Assembly (NCBI GenBank): GCA_949531795.1
Contig: CATIQX010000226.1
Span: forward strand, 1-8,897
DNA length: 8,897 nt
Direction of reading: 5' to 3'
DNA from: Cryomorphaceae bacterium
GTDB taxonomy: Bacteria > Bacteroidota > Bacteroidia > Flavobacteriales > BACL11
Shown here: positions 1-6,369 of the stretch, in pieces
Layout of the letters: every line of letters starts with the position of its first letter
How positions within the stretch are numbered: the stretch's first letter is position 1
Notes under the pieces: model-generated
Database searches by the model: none
What the model was told of the DNA's origin: nothing
Seen by the model: only the letters and a program-made list of their open reading frames with translations
Translations under genes and position numbers: made by a program

Positions 1-1089
1 AGGTGGGCAATTTCTTATAAGTTTAAAGCAGAACAAGCAGTAACTATTTTAGAAGAAATTACTTACCAAGTAGGGCGTACTGGAGCAATTACTCCAGTGG
101 CTAATTTAACTCCCGTACAGCTAGCGGGAACTACTGTAAAGCGAGCTTCATTACATAATGCTGATCAAATTCAGAAACTAGATATTCGAGAAGGTGATAA
201 AGTGTTTGTAGAAAAGGGAGGAGAGATTATTCCAAAGGTAGTAGGTGTAGATTTAACGGATAGAGATTTATTTTCTCAACCAACTAATTATATTTCATAT
301 TGTCCTTCTTGTAATACTGAATTAGTGCGTAAAGAGGGAGATGTAAAGCATTATTGTCCAAATTCCGAGAGTTGCTCACCACAGATAAAAGGAAGATTTG
401 AGCATTTTATAAGCCGTAAAGCCATGAATATTGATGGGTTAGGAGGAGAGACTATTGAGCTTTTAATTCAAGAAGGATTAATTTCTGAAATTTCTGATTT
501 ATACCTTTTAGGAAAGGAAGATGTGTTGCCTTTAGAAAGAATTGCAGAGAAATCAGCTGCAAATTTAATACTAGGATTAGAAGCTTCAAAAAATATTCCT
601 TTTGAAAGAGTGTTGTTTGGGCTTGGAATAAGGTATGTTGGGGAAACAGTCGCAAAAGTTTTAGTAAAACACTTTAAAACAATCGATAGGATAATTATTG
701 CAGATATGGAAACTATGATTTCAGTAGATGAAATTGGAGATAAGATTGCAGAGAGTATAATTTTCTATTTTTCACAGCAAAAAAATATTGATTTAATAAT
801 TGCTCTTAAAAATTCAGGCTTACAGTTTGTTTCTAAAATTGAAGATACTTCAAAATCTGATCTCTTGAAAGGAATGAAGATTGTAGTTTCCGGTGTATTT
901 AATAAATATAATAGAAGTGAGTTAAAAAGAATGATTGAGGAACACGGAGGTAAAAATGTAGGATCTATTTCAAAAAGTACTACTTTTGTTTTAGCTGGAG
1001 AAAATATGGGGCCTAGTAAAAAAGAGAAAGCAGAAACCTTAGGTGTAAATATGGTAAATGAAGATGAATTTTTAGCAAAAATTAGTTAA
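1..1089 (+). CDS. ligA: NAD-dependent DNA ligase LigA, C-terminal part (5' end outside window)
   Basis: LigA seals nicks in duplex DNA using NAD+ during replication and repair. The frame is open from base 1, giving 362 residues, and the protein continues upstream of the window. It begins with RWAISYKF, where K7 matches the nucleotidyltransferase motif V lysine (E. coli K314). Next come the GRTGAITPV segment and OB fold (about 25-95), then a zinc finger with C101, C104, C119 and C125, whose spacing of 2, 14 and 5 residues equals the E. coli enzyme (C408/411/426/432). A helix-hairpin-helix region (about 138-275) and a BRCT domain (about 288-362) follow. By this alignment about 307 N-terminal residues, including the adenylated lysine, lie outside the window, and the full protein would be about 669 residues. 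An internal GTG at 97 is not the start because conserved LigA sequence runs in frame before it. Nothing looks degraded. Confidence 0.97.
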   Translation, partial: RWAISYKFKAEQAVTILEEITYQVGRTGAITPVANLTPVQLAGTTVKRASLHNADQIQKLDIREGDKVFVEKGGEIIPKVVGVDLTDRDLFSQPTNYISYCPSCNTELVRKEGDVKHYCPNSESCSPQIKGRFEHFISRKAMNIDGLGGETIELLIQEGLISEISDLYLLGKEDVLPLERIAEKSAANLILGLEASKNIPFERVLFGLGIRYVGETVAKVLVKHFKTIDRIIIADMETMISVDEIGDKIAESIIFYFSQQKNIDLIIALKNSGLQFVSKIEDTSKSDLLKGMKIVVSGVFNKYNRSELKRMIEEHGGKNVGSISKSTTFVLAGENMGPSKKEKAETLGVNMVNEDEFLAKIS

Positions 1090-1631
1090 TGCAATTTATA
1101 GAAAATACAAAGAAAAAAATTGGGAAATGGGTTTTTCAAAAGGAGTTAAAAACTAATAAGCGCTCAAAAGAGGTTTGTAATTTGGGTGATGCTAAGTCTG
1201 TTGGAATTATGTATGATGCTACAACAGAGGAGCAAATTAAGCAGGTAAAACCTTTTGTTGATTACTTTTCTAATTTAAAGAAGGATGTCAAAGCATTGGG
1301 TTTTGTAAATTCTAAGGAGTTATCCTACTGTCATATTCCTAAGTTACAATATGATTTTTTTTACCAGAAAGATCTTAATTGGTATTATAAGCCACATAAC
1401 TACATTATTGAAAATTTCATAAAAAAGGAATATGATATTTTGATTAATTTATGTGATGGGAGTTGCATTCCTATTAAATATCTGGTTGCAAGTTCTTTAG
1501 CACATTTTAAGATTGGACAACATGAAGAAGGATATGAAATATATGATTTGATGATTGCATTAAAAGAAGATAAAAGTAAGGATAAACTCATGCATGAAAT
1601 AAAGCATTATATCAATTTAATAAATAAGTAA
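1089..1631 (+). CDS. Conserved hypothetical protein, DUF6913-like
   Basis: I cannot assign a function. The 180-residue product resembles, from memory, the DUF6913 family of small Bacteroidota proteins often found near dapA and ligA. It has no signal peptide or membrane segment, so it is probably cytosolic. The N-terminus is lysine-rich (K8-K27). A beta-strand-like stretch follows (VGIMYDAT, 38-45), then a helix with acidic and basic residues (46-68). Near the C-terminus is the segment YDILINLCDG (115-124) followed by a helix ending AHFKIG (138-143), which is the most family-like part. The alternating strand and helix pattern suggests a small alpha/beta fold, but this is only inference. The ATG shares its A with the ligA stop (TAATG), and dapA starts one base after this stop. 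It is therefore almost certainly translated together with both. Codon use looks like that of its neighbours. Confidence 0.8.
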   Translation: MQFIENTKKKIGKWVFQKELKTNKRSKEVCNLGDAKSVGIMYDATTEEQIKQVKPFVDYFSNLKKDVKALGFVNSKELSYCHIPKLQYDFFYQKDLNWYYKPHNYIIENFIKKEYDILINLCDGSCIPIKYLVASSLAHFKIGQHEEGYEIYDLMIALKEDKSKDKLMHEIKHYINLINK

Positions 1632-1632
1632 A

Positions 1633-2505
1633 ATGGATAAAATTAAAGGAACAGGAGTGGCACTTATCACACCTTTTAATGAAGATTTGAGTATAGATTA
1701 TGAAGGTCTTGAAAAGCTAATTAATTATCAAATTGATGGTGGGATTGATTATTTAGTTTTGATGGGAACCACTGGAGAAAGTGCAGTTTTATCAAAACAA
1801 GAAAAGCAAGCAGTAATTGATTTTTGTATTAAGATTAATGACAGTATTTTACCAATAGTTCTTGGAATTGGAGGTAACAATACTTTAGCCTTAGTAGAGG
1901 AAATTAAGAATACTAATTTTTCGGGTATTGATGCTATACTTTCTGTTTCACCCTGTTATAATAAACCTACTCAAGAAGGTATTTATCTCCATTACAAAAT
2001 GCTTGCAGAGGCTTGTTCTTTACCTATTATACTATATAATGTACCTGGGCGTACTTCAAGTAATATGATGGCTGATACTACTTTACGTTTGGCAAATGAA
2101 TTTGAAAATATTGTTGCAGTAAAAGAAGCCTCTGGAGATATGGATCAAATTATGAAAATTATTAAAAATAAAAATAGTGATTTTGTAGTACTATCTGGAG
2201 ATGATGGGCTTACTTTGCCCATGATTTATATGGGAGCAGAGGGTGTTATTTCAGTAATTGGTCAGTCGCATCCTAAGAATTATTCTGATATGGTTTCTTT
2301 TGGACTATCAGGAAATAACAACATTGCTAATCAATTGCACTTTAAGTTGTATGATTTTTATGAACCTCTTTATGCTGAGGGAAATCCAACAGGAGTAAAA
2401 GCTTGTTTGGAATTATTAGAAATTTGTAAGTCCTTTGTTCGTCCTCCTCTTATTCAAGCAAGTGATGCAATAAAAAATGAAATTAAAAGTTTATTAAAGA
2501 AATGA
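1633..2505 (+). CDS. dapA: 4-hydroxy-tetrahydrodipicolinate synthase (dihydrodipicolinate synthase)
   Basis: DapA condenses pyruvate with aspartate-4-semialdehyde. This is the first committed step of the diaminopimelate and lysine pathway, which feeds peptidoglycan and protein synthesis in the cytosol. The 290-residue length is normal for the family, and the whole protein reads as a TIM barrel. The MGTTGES motif carries T46 and T47. Y109 lies in CYNKPTQEG, the catalytic Y135 lies in LYNVPGRT with R140 after it, and the Schiff-base lysine K164 lies in AVKEASGD. These match E. coli T44, T45, Y107, Y133, R138 and K161, so the active site is complete. The ATG lies one base after the previous stop, with no Shine-Dalgarno sequence but an A-rich leader. 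The stop overlaps the next gene in an ATGA junction. Other family members (N-acetylneuraminate lyase, KDG aldolase) are less likely given the R140 context and overall similarity. Confidence 0.97.
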   Translation: MDKIKGTGVALITPFNEDLSIDYEGLEKLINYQIDGGIDYLVLMGTTGESAVLSKQEKQAVIDFCIKINDSILPIVLGIGGNNTLALVEEIKNTNFSGIDAILSVSPCYNKPTQEGIYLHYKMLAEACSLPIILYNVPGRTSSNMMADTTLRLANEFENIVAVKEASGDMDQIMKIIKNKNSDFVVLSGDDGLTLPMIYMGAEGVISVIGQSHPKNYSDMVSFGLSGNNNIANQLHFKLYDFYEPLYAEGNPTGVKACLELLEICKSFVRPPLIQASDAIKNEIKSLLKK

Positions 2506-3035
2506 AAAATCTAATACTAACAATTATGGCAATATTCTCTTTTTCTAATATTGATGCACAAGAATCAATTTATGATTTAGCAATCAATGACATTAGTGGT
2601 AATCTTATTGATTTAAACGAATTTAAGGGAAAACATATTTTATTCGTTAATGTAGCTTCAGAATGTGGGTTTACTTCACAATATGCTGGCTTAGAAGAGC
2701 TTCATCAGCAGTATAAAAATGATTTAATTGTGATTGGTTTGCCTTGTAATCAGTTTGGAGGACAGGAGCCAGGAGCAGAAAAAGAGATTCAGCAGTTTTG
2801 TACTAAAAACTTTGGAGTAAGCTTTTTAATGACCGAAAAAATTGATGTGAAAGGAAAAATGAAACATCCAATTTATAACTGGCTGACAAACAAAAATGTA
2901 AATGGAAAATCTAGCTCTTCAGTAAAATGGAATTTTCAGAAATATATTGTTGATGGTAAAGGAGATTTTGTAAACTACTTTTTCTCAACAACTAAGCCAA
3001 TGAGCCCAAAAATCACTTCATTACTAAAGCAATAA
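2502..3035 (+). CDS. Exported glutathione peroxidase family protein (thioredoxin-type thiol peroxidase)
   Basis: This is a thioredoxin-fold peroxidase that would reduce hydrogen peroxide or lipid hydroperoxides. The first 19 residues form a signal peptide (MKN, a hydrophobic core, then IDA before Q20), so the mature enzyme is probably periplasmic. The catalytic set is complete: peroxidatic C55 in NVASECGFTSQY, Q88 in GGQEPG, and W143 and N144 in VKWNF. C82 in PCNQFGG and C100 in QQFCTKNFG are also present. C100 lies 45 residues after C55, like the resolving cysteine of thioredoxin-dependent members in plants and insects. The enzyme therefore probably uses a thioredoxin-like reductant instead of glutathione; this is inference from the family. 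The length of 177 includes the signal and is otherwise normal. The ATG overlaps the dapA stop by four bases (ATGA), implying translational coupling. An 82-base gap follows. Confidence 0.93.
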   Translation: MKNLILTIMAIFSFSNIDAQESIYDLAINDISGNLIDLNEFKGKHILFVNVASECGFTSQYAGLEELHQQYKNDLIVIGLPCNQFGGQEPGAEKEIQQFCTKNFGVSFLMTEKIDVKGKMKHPIYNWLTNKNVNGKSSSSVKWNFQKYIVDGKGDFVNYFFSTTKPMSPKITSLLKQ

Positions 3036-3036
3036 A

Positions 3037-3077
3037 CTTAAATTATTTCACTTTACTAGATATAAAAATAATTTAGG
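3037..3077. repeat. AT-rich inverted repeat after the peroxidase gene
   Basis: The arms 3037-3048 and 3066-3077 can pair over 12 positions. There are ten perfect A-T pairs (TAAATTATTT with AAATAATTTA), one G-U and one C-G, and the loop is 17 bases. It starts two bases after the stop codon at 3033-3035. There is no run of T after it and almost no G-C in the stem, so it is not a classical intrinsic terminator. It could be a weak 3'-end or RNA-stability structure, or chance in AT-rich DNA. Confidence 0.3.
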
Positions 3078-3096
3078 ATTATCCAATTATACCATT

Positions 3097-3104
3097 TATC
3101 TTTA
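3097..3104 (+). promoter_or_regulatory. Possible weak -7 promoter element for the bamD operon
   Basis: The sequence TATCTTTA differs by one base from the Bacteroidota -7 consensus TAnnTTTG. It lies in the only sizeable gap upstream of bamD, and transcription from it would begin just before the ATG, leaving a very short leader. I see no convincing TTTG -33 element at the expected distance, so this is tentative. Confidence 0.2.
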
Positions 3105-3117
3105 CCCCATTAAAATT

Positions 3118-3930
3118 ATGATGAAAAAAATAACATCTATATTGTTGCTTGCTTTAGTGTTTAATTCTTGCGGTGAATATCAGAAAGTATTAAAAAGTGA
3201 TGATTACAATTACAAGTACATTAAAGCTGTTGCTTATTATGAAGCAGAAGATTTTAATAGAGCGATGCCTTTATTTAATGAATTATCTACTGTATTAAGG
3301 GGTACTGCAAAAATGCAGGAAGTAAGTTATTATTTTGCTTATTGTCATTATTCTTCTAGTGATAATTTAATGGCAGCTTATTTGTTTAAGAATTACACTC
3401 AAAATTACCCTAATGGTAAGCATACTGAAGAATGTGCTTATATGTCAGCATATTGTTATTACCTTGAAGCTCCTGATCATTCACTTGATGCAACTAATAA
3501 TTATAAGGCTATAAATGAATTGCAAACTTTTGTTGATAGGTTTCCCTTAAGTGATAGAGTTGAAAAATGTAATGAATTATTGGATGAGTTAAGAACTGTC
3601 TTGTCTAAAAAAGCATTTGAAAATGCTAAACAATATTTTACAACAGAAAATTATAAATCGGCAATTATTGCTTTGGAAAATGTATTAATTGATTTCCCAT
3701 CTTACTCAAATAGAGAAGAAGTGTATTTTTTAATTGTAAAATCCTCCTATTTACTAGCTATTAATAGTATTAGTACTAAAGTTATTTCTAGGCTAAAATC
3801 CACTTTAGATGCTTATTCTCAATTTAAGGATAATTACCCAAATAGTGATCTTATAAAAGATTTAGAAAACACTTACAATAAAACAAATCAAACTTTAACT
3901 GAATTAAAAGAAAAAAAAGATGAAATTTAA
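3118..3930 (+). CDS. bamD: Outer membrane protein assembly factor BamD (lipoprotein)
   Basis: BamD is the essential lipoprotein partner of BamA that helps insert beta-barrel proteins into the outer membrane. The 270-residue product opens with a lipoprotein signal (KK, then hydrophobic 5-15) ending in FNSC, with C18 as the likely lipidated residue. The lipobox is relaxed, as is usual in Bacteroidota. The mature start GEYQKVLKSDDYNYKY is a family hallmark in this phylum. The rest is helical tetratricopeptide-like repeats. YYEAEDFNRAMPLFNEL (40-56), FKNYTQNYPNG (89-99) and the later AKQYFTTENYKSAI pattern fit about five repeats over residues 30-255. Two ATG codons stand in tandem at 3118 and 3121 and either could be used; there is no Shine-Dalgarno sequence. 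The last 11 bases overlap the omega gene. A general TPR lipoprotein is the alternative, but the N-terminal motif and context favour BamD. Confidence 0.92.
   Translation: MMKKITSILLLALVFNSCGEYQKVLKSDDYNYKYIKAVAYYEAEDFNRAMPLFNELSTVLRGTAKMQEVSYYFAYCHYSSSDNLMAAYLFKNYTQNYPNGKHTEECAYMSAYCYYLEAPDHSLDATNNYKAINELQTFVDRFPLSDRVEKCNELLDELRTVLSKKAFENAKQYFTTENYKSAIIALENVLIDFPSYSNREEVYFLIVKSSYLLAINSISTKVISRLKSTLDAYSQFKDNYPNSDLIKDLENTYNKTNQTLTELKEKKDEI
3911..3922 (+). promoter_or_regulatory. A-tract translation initiation region of the omega gene
   Basis: A run of eight A residues (3911-3918) followed by G stands directly before the ATG at 3920, inside the last bamD codons. No Shine-Dalgarno sequence is present. 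A-rich leaders are the usual initiation context in Bacteroidota, so this run probably helps set the omega start. The same run is a possible slippage site. Confidence 0.4.
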
Positions 3931-4270
3931 AAACACAGGTGCACAAAGATCTACAATTACAAGAGATGTAAATGATTTTGTCGAAAAAACTGATAATATT
4001 TTCAAAGCTGTTTCGGTGATGGCGAAAAGGTCAGCTCAAGTTAATGAGAAAATGAAAGCAGAATTAATGCTAAAATTAGAAGAGTTTGCATTAACGCAAG
4101 AACAATTGGATGAGGTTTTTGAAAACCAAGAACAAATTGCAGTTTCAAAATTTTATGAAAGCTTACCAAAACCTTGGGCAATTGCAATGAAAGAGTTGTT
4201 GAATAATGAAATCTATATGCGTGATTCTGACTCAGAAGAAAGTATAGGGGATTCAAATAATAATGCTTAA
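3920..4270 (+). CDS. rpoZ: DNA-directed RNA polymerase omega subunit (Bacteroidota RpoZ/Rpb6 type)
   Basis: The omega subunit binds the beta' subunit and assists RNA polymerase assembly and stability. The 116-residue protein resembles the divergent Bacteroidota omega family. It has the N-terminal TITRDVNDFVEKTDNIFKAV (12-31) and the helix VMAKRSAQVN (33-42), which corresponds to the conserved KRA-x-Q core of omega/Rpb6. A second conserved region, VFENQEQI to YESLPKPW (66-86), follows. Residues 102-116 form a polar, acidic tail (D102, D104, E106, E107, D111) that is probably disordered. The gene overlaps bamD by 11 bases and coaBC by 8 bases. Omega next to coaBC is a recurring arrangement in other bacteria too, which supports the call. 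The first methionine follows an A-rich leader with no Shine-Dalgarno sequence. The identification rests on family resemblance and position, since sequence identity to E. coli RpoZ looks low. Confidence 0.82.
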   Translation: MKFKNTGAQRSTITRDVNDFVEKTDNIFKAVSVMAKRSAQVNEKMKAELMLKLEEFALTQEQLDEVFENQEQIAVSKFYESLPKPWAIAMKELLNNEIYMRDSDSEESIGDSNNNA

Positions 4271-5462
4271 GGGTAAGAAAGTATTATTAGGTGTCACTGC
4301 TAGTATTGCAGCTTATAAAATAGCTGAATTAGTACGTCTATTCAAAAAAGAAGGAGCTTCAGTTCGAATTATTCAAACTGAGGCTTCTTTAGATTTTGTA
4401 GCTTCATTAACCTTAGCTACTTTATCTGATAACCCTGTATTAATCAAAATGGTTGATCCTGATAGTGGTGAGTGGAGTAATCATGTTGAGCTAGGATTGT
4501 GGGCTGATATTATGGTAATTGCTCCTTTGTCTGCTAACACTCTGGCTAAGATGAAAAGTGGAGAATGTGATAATTTGCTTTTAGCTACTTATTTATCTGC
4601 TAAATGTCCCGTTTATTTTGCCCCAGCTATGGATTTGGATATGTACAAACATCCTTCAACAAAGATAAATATTAGTACCTTACAAGAATATGGAAATATT
4701 CTTATTCCTTCAGGAATTGGAGAGCTTGCTAGTGGTTTGGTGGGTGAAGGGAGGATGGCTGAGCCATCCGAAATAATTAGCAGTATTATTAAAGATCTAA
4801 ATAAAGATTTGCCTTTAACTAATAAAAAAGTATTAATTACTGCAGGTCCAACTCATGAGTCTATTGATCCTGTTCGCTTTATAGCTAACAGATCATCAGG
4901 TAAAATGGGTATTGCACTAGCAATTGAGGCTGCAAATAATGGAGCGTTAGTTAATTTGATTTTAGGCCCTACACACTTGGAATGTAAACATGCTAATATT
5001 TCAGTTTACAAAGTAACTACTTCTTCTCAAATGCATGAAAGAGTAAATGCTCATTTTTCAGAAACTGATATTGGTATTTTTGCTGCTGCCGTTTCTGATT
5101 ATAAGCCAGATTTTATAGCTGAAAATAAGATCAAAAAATCTAGTAGTAATTTAAATATATCTCTTGAAAAAACAGTTGATATTCTTTCAGAAATGGGAAA
5201 TAAGAAAAATGAAAAGCAATTTATTGTTGGTTTTGCATTAGAAACAAATAATGAAGTTGAAAATGCAAAGCATAAGTTAAAAAGAAAAAATTTAGATATG
5301 ATTGTGTTAAATTCTTTAAAGAATAAAGGAGCAGGTTTTCAGCATAATACTAATAAAATATCTATTATTGACAAAGACAATAACATCAGTAATTTCGATT
5401 TAAAAGATAAAAGCGAAGTTGCAAAAGATATTATTGTTAAAATAATTGAATTAAGTGAATAA
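4263..5462 (+). CDS. coaBC: Bifunctional phosphopantothenoylcysteine decarboxylase / phosphopantothenate-cysteine ligase
   Basis: CoaBC joins cysteine to 4'-phosphopantothenate and decarboxylates the product to 4'-phosphopantetheine for coenzyme A. The N-terminal flavoprotein CoaC domain (about 1-180) shows GVTASIAAYK (10-19), the catalytic H74 in SNHVELG, APLSANTLAKM (87-97), PAMDLDMY (121-128) and the substrate-binding flap ELASGLVGEGRM (154-165). The CoaB domain (about 186-397) shows ITAGPTHE (192-199), DPVRFIANRSSGKMG with N209, AAAVSDYKP (274-282), K289 in NKIKK, and VGFALET. N209 and K289 match E. coli N210 and K289. The length of 399 is normal. Two CoaC positions differ from E. coli: D124 replaces the PAMN asparagine, and S157 replaces catalytic C158. 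I recall the aspartate as common in Bacteroidota CoaBC, so this is probably lineage-typical and not inactivation. The gene overlaps omega by 8 bases and the next gene by 8. Confidence 0.95.
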   Translation: MLKGKKVLLGVTASIAAYKIAELVRLFKKEGASVRIIQTEASLDFVASLTLATLSDNPVLIKMVDPDSGEWSNHVELGLWADIMVIAPLSANTLAKMKSGECDNLLLATYLSAKCPVYFAPAMDLDMYKHPSTKINISTLQEYGNILIPSGIGELASGLVGEGRMAEPSEIISSIIKDLNKDLPLTNKKVLITAGPTHESIDPVRFIANRSSGKMGIALAIEAANNGALVNLILGPTHLECKHANISVYKVTTSSQMHERVNAHFSETDIGIFAAAVSDYKPDFIAENKIKKSSSNLNISLEKTVDILSEMGNKKNEKQFIVGFALETNNEVENAKHKLKRKNLDMIVLNSLKNKGAGFQHNTNKISIIDKDNNISNFDLKDKSEVAKDIIVKIIELSE

Positions 5463-6369
5463 GAAACTAGTTTTATATATATTGTTTTGTGTGCTTTCTA
5501 TGGATACAAGTGCACAAGAATTATTGTGTAACGTTAGAGTTAACTCAAGTCAAGTGCAAACTAGCGATAGAAAGGTTTTTCAAACTATGCAAACTGAGAT
5601 TTATGAATTCATTAATAATAAAAAATGGTCGACTACTAATATTCAAAATGAGGAGCGAATTGAATGCACTATTATGATTAATATTAGTAAAAAGATTTCT
5701 AATGATGAGTTTGAGGCTTCAATACAAATACAAAGCACAAGACCTATTTATGGCACATCTTATAAATCTACTTTATTTAACTATTTAGATAATGATTTTA
5801 GGTTTAAATATTTAGAATATCAGTCTTTAGAATTTTCAGAGTCTACTCACATGTCTAATCTTACATCAGTTTTAGCTTTTTATGTGAACATAGTATTAGG
5901 CTTAGATTTTGCTTCTTTTTCTGAAGAAGGTGGTAACGAGTATTTTAATATGGCTCAGAAAATAGTAAGTAATGCTCAAAATGTTCCTGAGAAAGGATGG
6001 AAAGCATTTGAAAGTGATAAAAATAGATATTGGTTAGTAAATAATTTAATGGATCAAAGGTATTCAGATTTTCATACTTGTATGTATCATTATCATAGAT
6101 CGGGAATGGATAAACTAGCTGAAGAGCCAGATGATGCTCGCTTTGAAATTACTGAAGCATTAGAGAGTTTAAAAAGTATTTATCGTGAAAATGCTTCTGC
6201 ATTTATTCTAAAACTATTTTTTGATGCTAAATCGGATGAAATTATTAAGATATATTCTGAAGCTTTCCCTAATGAAAAAGCAAGGATTGTTAAAACATTA
6301 ATTGAGATCGATCCTTCTCATTCTACAAAGTATGAGGCGATTACCAATTCATCACAAGGCGGTAGATGA
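5455..6369 (+). CDS. porD: DUF4835 family exported protein, PorD-like (type IX secretion associated)
   Basis: This matches the DUF4835 family found across Bacteroidota, which is annotated as PorD and linked to the type IX secretion system. Its molecular role is poorly defined. The 304-residue product has a signal peptide (NKK, a hydrophobic core at 5-15, TSA before Q21) and a family-like mature start, QELLCNVRVNSSQVQ. Further family-like stretches are FINNKKW (52-58), VLGLDFASFSEEGGNEYF (147-164), and KGWKAFESDKNRYWLVNNL (180-198). The protein is probably periplasmic or attached to the outer membrane. The start is GTG at 5455, eight bases before the end of coaBC. It is chosen because the next in-frame ATG (codon 16) would remove most of the signal peptide. 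The stop overlaps recN as ATGA. No other type IX gene is in the window, so the secretion role is inferred from family naming only. Confidence 0.82.
   Translation: MNKKLVLYILFCVLSMDTSAQELLCNVRVNSSQVQTSDRKVFQTMQTEIYEFINNKKWSTTNIQNEERIECTIMINISKKISNDEFEASIQIQSTRPIYGTSYKSTLFNYLDNDFRFKYLEYQSLEFSESTHMSNLTSVLAFYVNIVLGLDFASFSEEGGNEYFNMAQKIVSNAQNVPEKGWKAFESDKNRYWLVNNLMDQRYSDFHTCMYHYHRSGMDKLAEEPDDARFEITEALESLKSIYRENASAFILKLFFDAKSDEIIKIYSEAFPNEKARIVKTLIEIDPSHSTKYEAITNSSQGGR

Noticed and set aside
97..1089. GTG at 97 as the start of a 330-residue protein
   Set aside because: Conserved LigA sequence (RWAISYKF and the lead into GRTGAITP) runs in frame from base 1, so the gene is cut by the window edge and does not start here. 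It is not a truncated pseudogene for the same reason.
4041..4256. Minus-strand 71-codon open frame opposite the omega gene
   Set aside because: It is fully contained in rpoZ, has no family resemblance, and has a leucine-rich composition typical of an antisense frame.
5489..5677. Second + strand open frame inside the PorD-like gene
   Set aside because: It is nested in another frame of a well-supported gene, with cysteine-rich and lysine-rich composition that matches no known protein.
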